The translations under genes and the position numbers were made by a program. From Chionis minor (taxonomy: Eukaryota > Chordata > Aves > Charadriiformes > Chionididae): a stretch of 64,000 nt of DNA. This document shows, in pieces, positions 36,323-48,765 of the stretch; position 1 is the first letter of the stretch, and each line of letters begins with the position of its first letter. The stretch is taken from assembly GCA_013398295.1 (NCBI GenBank), contig VZSF01006979.1, forward strand, positions 281,581 through 345,580, read 5' to 3'. The notes under the pieces were generated by a model. It had not been told where the DNA came from and searched no databases. It was given only the letters and a program-made list of their open reading frames with translations.

Positions 36323-38929
36323 AAGACACAATGCCTACAGTTTTGAAAATGGAATTAAATACCAATAAGGAAAAAAATCACATGAGGAGAAATGAACCTT
36401 CAGAACAAATGTATTTTTGTGATACTGTCTGTAATTCATGCTGGATAATCATGAACCCAGCAGTTAATGACCTCTACTCTGATACATTAAGTCCAAGCAA
36501 AGATAATGGTGTCCTGCGTAAATTAACAAACCCAGTGGTAAACTTGCTTCTAGTTCAGCAGGAGACAGTGTGCAAATTAGCATTGGTTCTTAATAAGATC
36601 AGTGTCCTGCAATCTCCAGTTCTGTGGTGTTCATAATGCTGTTTCTTTTCAGGTGAAAATTTTTTCTCTAGAGGACGCTTGCACAATACATTCTTCTGAC
36701 AGAGAATCATCCTTACCCTAATCAGTTCCCTCCTTGAAAACTTTCCCTATTTCTTACACTTTCATGCTGTGAGTGCTGCTGTGAGTTGTTGGGAATGATT
36801 ATTCATTTGTAAGCTTCTTTAATAACATTTCCTTTAGATGTTGAGGTACCCAACAGAGCAAACCAGGATTTGATTTTATAATTATAACTATTCAGCAAAA
36901 GTAATGTTCACTCTATTGGCAATCTTTGCCTAATTTGTTCATCATAGTTTATTATCTCTTGAAAATTTCAAATAAACTATTATCTGTTACATAATTCAAA
37001 GGTAAACAGTCATCAGGGACCTAATTCTGGGAACTACACCACATCTTGCCCTTGTGCGTTTAGACTCAGACCCCACCCATCCAGTTGTGAAACTGGAAAG
37101 CTTGACAGCTGCTCCAAAGTGTCCTGCACCATTTGGAACACGCCCCAGTACTTACCTCTCCATGCCACACATCACACTATGCACAAAGGTGCATTGAGGA
37201 GAAATGGAACATTTTCTGCTAAAGAACAATGATATATTGGAGACTTAGGAACATCAACCAAATGTTTCTAAAGCATTTTTTTGGAGTTCCCTTTTCTAGG
37301 CTATAAAATCACAGTTAATTATTTTAACGAGGTATTTAGGGTTTTTTAGAAATATCTTCTAAAACTGGTGAGTGGGATTATAGTGAGAACCTATGGACTA
37401 ATATTCACTGGTTTATTTGATTAATTTTTTTCTATCACTTGTTAAAAAAAAATATTCGCAGGCAATCTTTCCACTCTTCAGCTATCTCCATAGATCAGAC
37501 CATATGTGCCAAATAAATAAGTTATGTGTGTTTTCCAACAGTAGATGAATACTTTTTCTACGAACAAAATTTTTACAATATTAGATGAGGTCTAATGAGG
37601 ACATTTCAGCTATAATTTATGGGCTGAAAAAAGAGGACGTTCTCTAATTTGTCTGTGTATAGTGATGCATGATTATGAAGCTAAGGGGGGAGGGGGGATA
37701 TTCCAGAACGTACCTGATAGGAAGATGTGAATGTGGTATATTCTTCATACACTTCTAATGGGAGTTTTGTAAGAAAAACTTTAATACACAGCTCTTGTCT
37801 GAACAAACCTCTCACTGTAAAATGTTTACCTTTAATGACACGTACTATTATTTCATGATTATTTTAAAATACACTTAAAGAGTTTTACATGTTAACCAGC
37901 TACTAAGAATGCCTTAATAGAGAACTAATTTTTGTTAGAGGTGTCTCGACAATTTGAATTTTATATGCATGCATTATGTTTTCTTAAAATGGGGAAATTA
38001 CGCATCTGAAGGAATCTGTCTAGAATAATGGGGTTCTATAGAGGTTACTTTAATCACGTTCACCAGCAGTTATAGCTGTTTTACATCTTATTTGCAACAA
38101 AAGGGAACTCTAATTATCTTCAAAAAGAGCATAAAATGGTGTGCTTTGCTGCTGATGTAATGTTGATTCGTGAATGCTGCTGATAGGAACTGACAACTAA
38201 ATACATGTCACACTTTTAAGAAATCAGTGGTGGTGACAGGATAACCCTCTTTTGTGACCTGGGGACCAGGAGATGGGGTATATATTTGCTTGCTAAGTAG
38301 AAACAATTTACAATTTTCACTTTGAAATAAAAATAAAAATGCTGTTATAGATGGGTTATCGATTATTTTTAACAATGCACCACTTCCGTTATGACTTAGA
38401 AGCTGCCTTCTGTAAATCAGATAAAATGGTAATACTTTTTTGCATATTAGTCTCATTTTTATAAATTGCTGACTCTTTATTTTATCTCTCTATGTATTTA
38501 TATAAAATATCTATAATAAATATATATTCACTGCACTTGTAATAATGGACAATAAAGAATTTAGATGTTTTGCAACATGGCTACAAAGGCTTGCATTCCA
38601 AGACTACATTTATAACTGCTAATGGGAAACACGTAGCCCACTAAAAAGTGCAAAACTCATCAAATAGGATTGAACTGTATGTAAACACACATGCCACCTG
38701 TGCATAGGAAATAACGGGATTGTACTCCATTTCAAATATGGAATCTATCAACAGAGATCTAAAGATGTTGGACATAACCAATACTTGCTATATGGCACTG
38801 TTTAAGATTCACAGTGTAAAGTTACTACTTTACATCTCACACCTGAATCCTCTGCATTAGACTTAAATATCGAGATACCCGCCCCGTATGAAAGTTGAAC
38901 TCACAGCCGTTGTTTATTTAAACTAAGGA
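36323..38929. other. unique AT-rich noncoding DNA, no gene seen
   Basis: A 101-codon plus frame at 36331-36636 has no recognisable family, signal or domain and is judged a chance frame. Nothing else stands out except very A+T-rich sequence around 38,460-38,540. Confidence 0.5.
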
Positions 38930-39300
38930 CAGTAATTAAAATGCTTTTAATAGGCTGAATTCAGCTGTATTTTATGACTGTCAATTTCCATCAGCTTTAA
39001 TGGATTTTAACACTTTAGGAGGTCTAACTCAGACTGTAAAGGGTTAAAATAGTCTGTATTTATTGCTGTATGTCTCTTCTATGGCACTTACTGAGTAATA
39101 AATATTTGTACAATATTTCTTTTCATAAATTTGTCAGCTCTGCACGCCAATGGTATTTGCATGTGTGACTGTGTATTAGTATGCAGTCAATCATTTGTGC
39201 ATGGTGAAATACAGCCAAAGGTTTTCCTCAATTGAAAAAAAAATAAAGAAAAATATGGTCCCACTTTTAATTTCATTCTACCCAAACAGTCTATCGCTTA
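38930..39300. promoter_or_regulatory. candidate conserved noncoding element with octamer site
   Basis: This stretch has the motif texture of developmental enhancers: a perfect octamer ATTTGCAT (39155-39162, the POU-factor site), TCAATCATTTGTGCAT (about 39187) and several TTTAAT/ATTAA homeodomain-type cores, with little simple sequence. This is pattern judgement only; conservation was not measured and the motifs are individually common in AT-rich DNA. Confidence 0.25.
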
Positions 39301-41433
39301 GAGATGATTAAAGTTGAAAATGCATTTTATCAGATGTCTTCCTGGTCACCTCTCCTTCTGTGCACTTTCTCTATCCCTTTGTTATAGTCATTTACTTGCA
39401 TAATTAATGCCAAATCAGCAATACAAGTACCATTATTTTGCCAGTGCTTCCACTTAGAGGTGTTGTCTGATCATGCCCAAACCACGACATTATTTTACAT
39501 CCATTTTACAACAGTATCATGTAAATATTAGATTTGATCCAAAAGCTCCTACAATTAGCTTCAGCAAACCACTGACTTTAAACCACAAAAGGGCATATGT
39601 CTGACTAGAGATTGGGTTGGATAGAGCAAAAATGGTCTAAGGAGCTTTTCTATCTAGATTGCTAGAGATTTTAAGTAACACTTTTATTCGATGTGTTTTA
39701 TTTATGTTGCATTTGAGCAATAGTTTTGTACATATTCTTTAAATGGACAAGAATGGTTCTCTCCTGCCAAATACCTGGGGAATGTCCTTTTTATTTTACG
39801 GTCTATTTTTTTCTACTAGCTACCCAGGCATATTTTGTTGTAATTGTCAGTACATTACTCAGATGGAAAGAAAATGCAGTTTTATGAGTTTCTGCATGGT
39901 ACCTTTCTGTTTAAAAAGCAACAAATCAGGTAGAAAAAATGCAAAGTTGGTTATTTTTTTATTCTTTGATTTCCATGAAAAAAAAATCCCTCTATTTTTA
40001 TCACTGCTAGTTAGAAACTCTGCGAATGTGGAACGGAAGCAGTTATTTTTGAATAATTAAGATGATGAAAAATTGTAGTTTGTCTTATGTATATAGCACA
40101 AATCCACACTGATATCTTTCACCTCCACTTTTCCATTAAAAACAAAAACCATATTTCACCTATAAATGAGATATTATGGGATGATTTCATGTATATTGCC
40201 ATTTGAAGGTAAGCTGTCTTCTTTATGAAATTCAGTATCCTAAATAAAATGTTTTGTACCACTTTAATTTATTGTCTGGGGTGGCGCCTTTATCAGTTTC
40301 TGAAAGAATGCTTGTCTCTCACCAAAAAGGGGCCTGAGACCAACTGTGAGATGAGACAGCACCCCCACATGTCCAGCATGCAGCCAGGTGGACCACCAGT
40401 TCTCATCTCAAGCTCTGCCCTCAGCTGACATTTCTCCCAAATTTTCTCTCAGTCTCCTGTTCCCAACCTCCTGTCAATTCTTGCTAGTGCAACAGCCCTG
40501 TGTTGCTCCTTGTAGACTCCTTTTTTCCTTTTCTTTTTTTCAGCCTTTGTGGACTAGGCACAAGCACCACAGAACGATCCTTTCTTTTTCCTTTTCCAGC
40601 AAGTAGGCATAGCAAGAAGCAAGCAACCTGTCCCACTGCATGTGGAAGGCGGGGAAAGAAGTGAACAGACCATTATCCCAATATGTATTTTTCAGCTCTC
40701 TTCTCCTTTCTTCTGGGAAGCGTCACTTTGCTAAGAGGAGCAGAGAAAGCCCCCCCACAGCAGGCTTCTCTGGCTCCTTTCCTCAGGAAGCTGGTGAGCT
40801 TGGGAGGCAGGCAATATGAAAGGCTTTCCTTGTGACGGAGCCAGAATTCTTCAGAGGCCTGGAGGTTCCCATGTCATCATGCAATCTCAGCCAAAAGCCC
40901 ATTACTCATCACTAATTCATGGGAGCTGGCATTACTACATGTTACTCATTAGCTTTGTTACAACCGTGGGTGGGAGCTCAAAGCAGACGTGTCGCTCTCC
41001 AGGCCCGGTGTACACAAGCTGGCCCCTTTTGCGAGAAGTATTATTTTTAAATGTCAACGATGTATTAAGCGATGACTCAAGGGACTAACAAATCAAAGCT
41101 CAAACCAGAGGCACTCATCTGCCTAATAAACATGGAGTTAGATGGAAATGTATCTCATTTAACTACCAAGAATCCTCTGAACTCAGCAGCCAGTCTGATA
41201 CCAGCTGCTCGATTACCCTACATCGAATCTAAATGCCATACGCAATGCCCTCAAACCTGCACCTTCCACAGGTAGCAGGGCCCAGCGTGGGAAGCTGCAA
41301 TAAAGTCAAACTTCAGGTGACAAGAGAGATCTTGGCACCTGAAGAGCAACATAAAGGAAAAGAATACTGTTCATTGACAAGTCGTTTCTTTTCTTATTAC
41401 TTAAGGATCCAGGGCCCAAAATATATGACTATA
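39301..41433. other. unique noncoding DNA, no gene seen
   Basis: AT-rich up to about 40,270, then more balanced composition to 41,430. Overlapping short frames at 39,743-41,275 reach 105 codons without recognisable protein features. A pyrimidine-rich run lies at about 40,515-40,545. Confidence 0.5.
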
Positions 41434-41504
41434 GGGCCTGATCAAAGCCCGTTAATTTCCACGGGAGTCTTGGCATTGACTTTGATAGACTGTGAATCAA
41501 GCCC
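41434..41504. mobile_element. palindromic repeat relic (MITE-like)
   Basis: The block starts GGGCCTGATCAAAGCCCGTT and ends GACTGTGAATCAAGCCC, so its two halves are imperfect inverted copies of each other. The core reads CACGGGAGTCTTGGCATTGA. It closely resembles a short palindromic sequence, 'GGGCCTGATCCAAAGCCCATTGAAGTCAATGGGAGTCTT...' type, that I recall as an abundant old interspersed repeat in turtles, crocodilians and birds. I cannot name its family with certainty; a nonautonomous DNA transposon is my best guess. It lies inside a chance 155-codon frame (41233-41700). Confidence 0.55.
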
Positions 41505-44500
41505 ATCCCCGAGTACAAGATATGGGTCTCCTGCACAGCCTATTTCTATTCATATTTCACATCTTTTTTCTTTTTCTTTTTTTAATTTATTTCATACATT
41601 ATTCACAGTTTGTGATGGCAGAAAGACAGTTTATATCCTTGACACAAGGAAAACAAAGAAAGAAATACGGCGTATGTGTTGTCATTATTATGAAAACTAA
41701 GGCATATTGGGCACAATGCATTTCATTTTCATTATATTACAGGATTCTAATAAGCATCATTGATAGCTAAGTCACTTGTCCTTAGCACAAGTAAAGAAGA
41801 AAGAAATGAAAACTTTTCAGGTTGTTTTTGAAAATCTTGTATACTGTCTAGGCATTTTAGGCACAAATTTAATTTTGCTTCAACATCACAAATTCCTTTG
41901 ATGACAAAGTCACGTATCTTTAGTCCCAAACACAAAAGTAAATAAGACATTTAGATAGTTTTCTTTTACTTTGAAGGCAGTTTTATATTGGAAAATGTGA
42001 GTGCATAAATCAGGCACGTTGAATTTTCTGGTTCAGTCCAGCTCTGGGCTTAGTAAGGGCAATTATCTAAAACCTGCTAAAACATAATCGTGTCTATCTG
42101 AAGGTCTGCGGAAACATATGAAATCTTTAAGTAAATATAGATTAGGATGGAAAGGCAGGACTGAACCAGCTCTCATGACCAGGATTCTATGCCCAGCCTT
42201 ATGCAATGTGCACAGTTGTAGCTAAGCTCTCATATTCATTTAATCTAAGCTATAACTCAGGGTCTCAGAAGAGCTGGGGATTGTTGAGGCTTCACTATAT
42301 TTTTCTTTATCTGAATTTTAATTTAATGAAATTTGTTACATAATATCTACCAAGGTTTTTTACTCAAAACTCCCAAATACTTCCCTCACACACTGCCTGC
42401 ATTTACTCTCAATTTAGATCTATTATTTGTGCAGATTACAAATTCATGCCTGATTGCCAGGAGGAAAGAGTGATTATGAAATCCACAGTAGCAATATTTT
42501 AAACAAATAAATAAAAACAGCTGGGAAAAGTCAACAGGATCTCTAAGTCAACAGTATAATGTCTCTTGAAAACTATGGGCAGAGTGTTTTCCTGTTGAGA
42601 AGTGGCAATGGTATTTCTAACAGCACTCGGCAACTGGGAAAGAGAACACTAAATGAAAATAGTCTTTTGTGGTGATTTTTCTTTTGGCAGGAAGAAAATG
42701 AATGAGTATGATTTTTCTTGTGAGTCAGTGATGAATGTTTTCCATGTATGCCACTGCTGAGCTTCCTGTAGGTCGTAACAGATACAAGTGGGAGGAGAGG
42801 ATAGTTGTCTGGGAGAAGATCACAGCATTAAAAGAAATATCCTCAATTCCATTTCATGGTTTCAGTAAATGAAGAGAATTCCATTTAAAACTTAAAGATA
42901 CCTTCTCAGATTTTCACACTGAACTGCAATTTACCCCTCACCAGAGCACTAAGGTCATATTTGTATGCATTTTATTTTGCAGAAAAATGCTCATTCATCA
43001 GCTCTGTCCCTGAGTTCTATTAATCTGCATGCATGTGCTCTTTAATAGATTAAAAAAATAATTCTTATGAAAATGATTAGACAGAGTGCTCTTATGCAGA
43101 GCAATCAGCTTTCCACTGATTGATACATTTGTAGAGACCTTCTACAGCCAGAACCATTTAAAAAGTTTAGATCATTGGCCATATGGACATGTTACTTATT
43201 GGTTAAAGGTTTTTAAAAGTTTAGGATTTGCAGAGTTGTCACATCATAGTTTTAAAAAGCCAATTGGGAAACTCTCTTTATAACCTAAAAAATTGGTTTT
43301 CGATTTTTTTTTCCTTCCCTTTTCTGCTCTAGGGATAGGGCTAATTTTAGTTCTATGCAAAATAAGCAGTGTCCTTGGCCTTTTGGGAGAGCAAACCAAT
43401 TCTGCTAACTGGTGCCCACAGTCCTGATGACCACTTTCCTGAGTACACATTTGAGTGGTGTGCACTGCCAAACAGTTTATACCAAATTTATTTCACAACA
43501 ACTGGACACAGAATACCTCACAAGGGAACAGCAGGAGCGTACAAGGTGATAGGTCTTGCTAAAAGAAGCAGTGGTGGTGGAAACATCTCGTATGACTGTC
43601 AGAGCCCAGCCTGCTCTTGAGCCTCACCTTGTGCCAAGCTCATCCACGCATTCTCCTCCCTTGCCCAGGCTTTCTTCCTCCCATTTCTTCCCATGTCACT
43701 CTCCCTCCTGTTTGTGCACACGGGAGTTTGCACCAGGAAGTGCTATTGGGACTGGAAGGAAGTTAGGCACAGACTGATGCATGAAGCATGTGGTCTTTCC
43801 ATATCCCCCTCATTTCCAATAGCCCTCCAAAGTCTTCCTGACCTTCCAAGACCTATTATCATTTTCTCCTCATTTAACTTTCCCCAAAAACACCTTTGCT
43901 GATTCTTGATCCTTGTTCCTAAGCACCTGGGAATTTCTCTTTTGCTACAGCAATTTTGAATTTTCTGAATCCAAGAATGAGAATGATGCAAACCATTTTG
44001 TCCTGATCCTCAGAAAAAGCAAATTTCCACTGTCTCTTCTGATGAGGAGGCCTAGGCCTGCTCTGATTAAGAAAAAGTGAAGTTTTCAAAGTTTTTCTAA
44101 AAGAGAAAAAAGAGAAGAAAAGAATGTGACAATGAGATGAAATATAATGGTCAGAGGAATATGGGAAAGCAATACACAAGTTTCTGGAGTCAATCTCTTT
44201 CTAGCTGTAACCCAAAAATCCATCTAGGGTTTTGACACTCTTACAATATGAAGTTTTGTGTGAATATATATTACTGAGATAAATGTTCTGTTTCCAATAA
44301 ACCTGGAAGGAAATTTCAATATACTCAAAGTGTAACTGGAGAGATTCTACCTAGCTTTCAAATAAGTGGTTTACTTTTCTTTGCTTTTTAAGAGCAGCCA
44401 GTCCATGCTATATGCTCCTTCAACTAAATTTCAAATATAACTTTTTATTAATGTCATTGTGATTACTTGCTTTCCTGACTGCATGTAAGGAACAGGATTT

Positions 44501-45280
44501 GTTTAATCTCCTTTATCTCCAAGCCTACTTGTCATCCTGAGTTCCAACTTAAAAAAAAAAAAAAGCACTTAATCTGGTTCATTGTCTGATAGTATTTGGC
44601 TTCTTCTAGATTAGAGTGGGTTTTGTGTCTTTAATAAAAGGAAGATATTTTAGGAGTAACACAGTGCTGACTACGAAGATGAAAAAACTTTTAATATTGC
44701 TGACTTAAGGACTATTATTACAGATAAGATATATTTTGATCTACTCAGCAATGTGAAAATATTATATTTGCAGCAAAGAAATATTTAACCCAATTTAAAC
44801 CAGCAAAGAGAAGAAAATTCAAAAGCTCAAAAACCTTGTAACAAATCTTTAAAGTATATAGTCATTTCTCTTACCATCTGAAAACAATATCCAATGAAAT
44901 ATTTTCACATTGAAAATATGTACAGATACAGATGAGAATAATTTTTTGTTCAACAGCTTTCATTAGTTAATAGTATGAATGAAGTTTTAAATATTGAATT
45001 CTGAAGAACTGAATTCTTAGTTTTATTTTCTTTTAATGACATTTCACATGACTGAGACTCCTGAAACTCATAATTATCATTTACATGTTTAAAGGGGAAA
45101 AGAATCGGTTCTGAAATTTGAAAAGAGAACCTAAAAAATGAAAATGAAATTTTAAAAACTGTACTACATTAGCAGCCTGAAAGAAAGCATCAATCTAAAA
45201 GCCATATAGTGAAGTGGCTGAATTTATCTACAAGACAAATATAAAACTGAAATTTAAAACCACTGCTTATTTAAGACCAT
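41505..45280. other. unique noncoding DNA, no gene seen
   Basis: No supported gene. A cluster of overlapping frames at 43,369-44,179 on both strands reflects locally balanced composition and shows no protein family. A 14-A run lies at 44551-44564. Confidence 0.5.
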
Positions 45281-45320
45281 GCCTGTATGTCTCAGTTGTA
45301 AAATGGGGCATTGAGATTAG
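45281..45320 (+). mobile_element. possible MIR/CORE-SINE tail relic
   Basis: CCTGTATGTCTCAGTTGTAA then AATGGGGCATTGAG resembles the well-known MIR segment 'TGCCTCAGTTTCCTCATCTGTAAAATGGGGATAATA', with a short deletion. MIR-type tRNA-derived SINEs are ancient in amniotes and survive in birds only as rare relics. Forty bases are too few for certainty and no flanking A/B-box region was recognised. Confidence 0.4.
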
Positions 45321-47394
45321 CATGAAACACTAAGCAAACACAGAAGATGCTTCATATACCAAAGATAAAACAATTATTCCAACAAGAAGGGGTCTCTCTG
45401 TTACCAACATCTTCCAAGTGCATAGGCAAGAGCAGGTTTGTAAAAAAAGGTATAATAATGCATTAGCCCAAATAGGACAGCCAGAGAATGTAAGCCTTTT
45501 CAGTCATGTTCTTCTTCAGGTCATACACTTCAAAGTACCATAGATATTTCATGATTATGTCAAAGCCAGATTTGCAAATATTTAGAATCACAGTAAATGA
45601 GGTCAGTATTTTGTGGAAAAGACCAGTCAATTATCCTATAATTAAACCCTGCATAATAATGCATTACACCATGGAATATAATTCACATTCAGTGTGCAGC
45701 TGTACAACTGGTATTTCCCAACACCAGAATAATAGACTCTGCAATCTCAGTAATTGTAGCGCTGACTTGAAAATCTTGAAGATACAGAAGATGTAAAAGG
45801 CATTCTCCCCAGAAAGGGTTGTTGGTTTGATGTTTTCTTTTGATTCGCACCGTGACATTACGTGTCTCCTCTTCATTCAAAACTGTGGTGGAGCAAGTTG
45901 AGTTTGCTCCTTGCATTGTTAAAATTTTGTAATAATTTTGCAAGACTGAATTAACATGGATAAGACTAATGCAGCCACACCTTTTTAATACATACTCTTC
46001 TTGTTTCTCCTGGTCTGCAACTGCTTGGTTTCAATCTACTGTACATTCTGCCCCAAGGAGAAAATAAGCTCACACTCTGAACTAAAGATCTTTGTAAAGC
46101 AGAAACGCACATGTCCATAAAAGAGCAAACTAGCCCTCTCTGAGCTACAGAATCACATTGTGGATGACTGATTTATCAATTGAAACCAAGTATTTACATT
46201 CCTTCAGCTGTATCTTGCATACAGGTGAGTCTTCCTTGTTCATTTGCCGGAGTCTTGTGGCATCAGCAAGATACTGATATATAGATGGCAGTGTTATTCA
46301 TGCTTAAATACAATTATTTGATGAAAGCAGAAGTTGCTAGTTAAATTCATCTTTAAAAGCTTCAGAAGGTAGTAAATTATCTAAAATATCAGGCAAGAAA
46401 TCAGCTGATTTACATAAATACAATGACAGTCTTTTAGAAAAAGTCTCAAAAAGAGTAAAATATTGGAACACGGTTTTAGCCAGACCCTGTTCCACAAAGC
46501 CAGCAAAATCAAAAGCTTTCAAAAGTGTCCCAAATGTAGCTGGCTTGTGAAACACCCATGTTAACAGAAAACCCAAGTAGTCTGAGTCTTGGAGTCTGAA
46601 TCTTGCAATTTCAGTGGTGTCTCCTCAAGATTTCTTCCACTGAAAAAGGGAATTATTAAATAATGTAACATTATCCTATAATTCATAAATAGAATTAATG
46701 GCTTTAATTCAGTTTATGAGCTTCATATCAGAGGCACTTACCCATTTCAGTGTTTCTCAATATAGAATATTGCCAACTGGAGAGGTGAGTAAATCAATTA
46801 TTGCTCATAACTGTGGTTTTATGAGGTTGCAAACAATGGATCTGAGTCAATCAAACTCAAATTTTTATTCAAAGGAATAACCAACTGTTTATGGCATTAG
46901 ACATGAATTGGTGCTTCATTAATTATTCACTAGCCACTATGTCCAAGAATGGTGACAGAAGAGTATCGCATGCGCATACATCTTCATGCAACTTACACCA
47001 GAGCTGGAGTATTATCATTAAAATAACGCTTGTTGTCAGTCATTAGGGCTTTTTTCCAAATTCTCTTCATGCTTATATACTCATCATGCCTCTTCTTGTT
47101 TTTGTAACTCAGCGATGCACAGTGGCTTCTAAATAGCAATTGCTTGTTTGAGGCCTGGATTGTTGTCTCCTTCCCTTACAGTGCTCCGAGCAAAATCAAC
47201 ATTTTTTTTATTCATTCTACTCCTTTGCTTTTCAGGGGCAGAGCTATCACGGAAGATGATTTGCAGTTTTGGTAGCACATCAAACCACAAGATAGATCAA
47301 CACGGCTCTGCAAGCAAAAGCTGTCATGCATGAATTTTAAGCATACATCTTGAGGAAAGCAACCACACTTCTGTGTATGTGAAGTTTGTAGGTA
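45321..47394. other. unique noncoding DNA, no gene seen
   Basis: No gene recognised. The 46,910-47,060 portion (ATTAATTATTCACTAGCC, then ATGCGCATACATCTTCATGC, then TTATCATTAAAATAACGC) looks like a conserved noncoding element by texture, without proof. Confidence 0.45.
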
Positions 47395-47600
47395 ATCATC
47401 TGCATTGCTTTAGAAACTGAGCAATGTTTTGCGCCAAAGGTACAAGTCTATGCATTTGCTAAATAAACATTTGTTGCATTTGGTAAAAGTAGAAGATGCA
47501 TACTTTTCAGCTCAAATAGAGGCATGTGAAAAAAGAGCTATGTGTCATTGCATTTAAATCTTCTGGCACTTTAAGACAGAAAGTTGTAACAGAAAACACC
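47395..47600. promoter_or_regulatory. candidate regulatory element with an E2F-type site
   Basis: TTTTGCGCCAAA at 47427-47438 reads TTTGGCGC on the minus strand, an exact fit to the E2F consensus TTTSSCGC. About 20 bases further on lies TAAATAAACA (47460-47469), a forkhead-type site, and further ATGCATTTGC/GTTGCATTTGG motifs follow. The clustering and the retained CpGs suggest a regulatory element, but no gene or promoter lies nearby in this window. Confidence 0.28.
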
Positions 47601-48230
47601 TGGGTGCTTTGTGTGCTTGTTCTCTACCATCACAAACAGAATCTTCATCTGGAATTGTATTGCATTTAATTTCTCTCAGCATACTGGGGCTTTTTAACAC
47701 AGATTTTTCTTAAGTTGTACAGATACAACAAGAAAACTTGCAATGGAAAACAAGAATGAGACCTGAGTTTCTCGCCCTTTTGTAACAGCTCTACTGTGTC
47801 AACAGAAGCAATGCCACTGTAAACTCATTTGGATACTGTTAAAATGTCTTCAGGAATATGACATTCTATTGATATTCTTCTTATTCCTTCTTACTGGCCC
47901 TCACAAACGTGTTTTCACACAACTTTGACAGTTTTTAAAAAGTCATAAAATGCTTTTATATTCTTTTACATTCAAACAGCTCTGGAACCTTGCTTACCTT
48001 GATGTTTTTATCCTCAAGCAACTAAGTTTCTGGGCAAAGATCTCTTCAGCTCTCTGTGCCAAGACATGAGTTCATAAATTCAGGATCAGCCTGATTTACC
48101 CAAGTAATAATAATAGCTTCCAACTTGAATCACTAAGAGACATAAGTTAGCACATTGTGTCAAGACATCCCAAAAGACAAATCTATGTGGTTAACCAACT
48201 ACTATCCCAGGTTTTCTAGACATCTCAAAA
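47601..48230. other. unique noncoding DNA, no gene seen
   Basis: AT-rich single-copy DNA without a recognised gene, RNA or mobile element. Confidence 0.5.
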
Positions 48231-48430
48231 ATCACAGAATGACAATGGTTGAAGTAAAAGGGACCTCTGGGAATTATCCGGTCTGTCCACTTCCTGCTCA
48301 GACATGGTCACCAAGAACAGGTTTCCCAGGACTATGCCCAGACACCTTTTGAATATCTCCAAGGATGGTTACTACACAACCTATCATCTGTGCCAGTGCT
48401 CAGTCACCTTTTCAGTAAAAAAAGTTTTAC
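48231..48430 (-). mobile_element. CR1 LINE 3' end, old minus-strand copy
   Basis: The plus strand reads ATCACAGAATGACAATGGTT, then GTAAAAGGGACCTCTGGGAA and GGTCTGTCCACTTCCTGCTC, then CCCAGGACTATGCCCAGACA and TTTTGAATATCTCCAAGGAT. This is the antisense form of a common CR1 3' end (antisense of 'CCAGAGGTCCCTT' and 'TTCTGTGAT'). It fades after TTCAGTAAAAAAAGTTTTAC. It belongs to a subfamily different from the 12263 and 33376 copies. Confidence 0.88.
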
Positions 48431-48659
48431 ATTTAAGAAAAATAGGATCAATTAACAAGTGGTGATGAGAAGTTGAAGCTAGGAGTGATAACTCTCAGGT
48501 TCTCTGTGATCCCTTCTTGACATTTTCCACAGTGAGACACAGTGAAGTTTATCTTTCATTTTTAAGGCAACAGAAGTGTGTCAACTCCTAGAGCAATGAA
48601 AAAGTCTTAATAAAAATTAGTAATGGAATAACAGCAAACCCATTGCTCGAAATCACAAG
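48431..48659. other. noncoding DNA, perhaps extension of the CR1 copy
   Basis: Sequence after the recognisable CR1 end. It could include further decayed CR1 but the similarity is not convincing. No other feature. Confidence 0.35.
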
Positions 48660-48765
48660 CACCTGATGAATGACTCAATGACAACACATGCACAAATACT
48701 CTTCGTTCCTGTTCTAAATGTGGGAGGTGACGTCACTATCAAACCTTAGCCATGGTAACTCTACT
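48660..48765. promoter_or_regulatory. cluster of AP-1, CRE and RFX X-box type sites
   Basis: Three intact consensus sites lie within about 90 bases: TGACTCA (48671-48677, AP-1), TGACGTCA (48728-48735, palindromic CRE for CREB/ATF) and TTAGCCATGGTAAC (48746-48759, close to the X-box bound by RFX factors). CRE and X-box are separated by ten bases. The arrangement recalls composite RFX/CREB elements, though in MHC class II promoters the X1 and X2 boxes directly adjoin and a CCAAT Y-box follows, which is not seen here. A distal enhancer or a weak promoter are both possible. Confidence 0.35.

Noticed and set aside
41233..41700. 155-codon plus-strand open frame
   Set aside because: It runs through the palindromic repeat relic at 41434-41504 and a T-rich tract, and shows no protein family.
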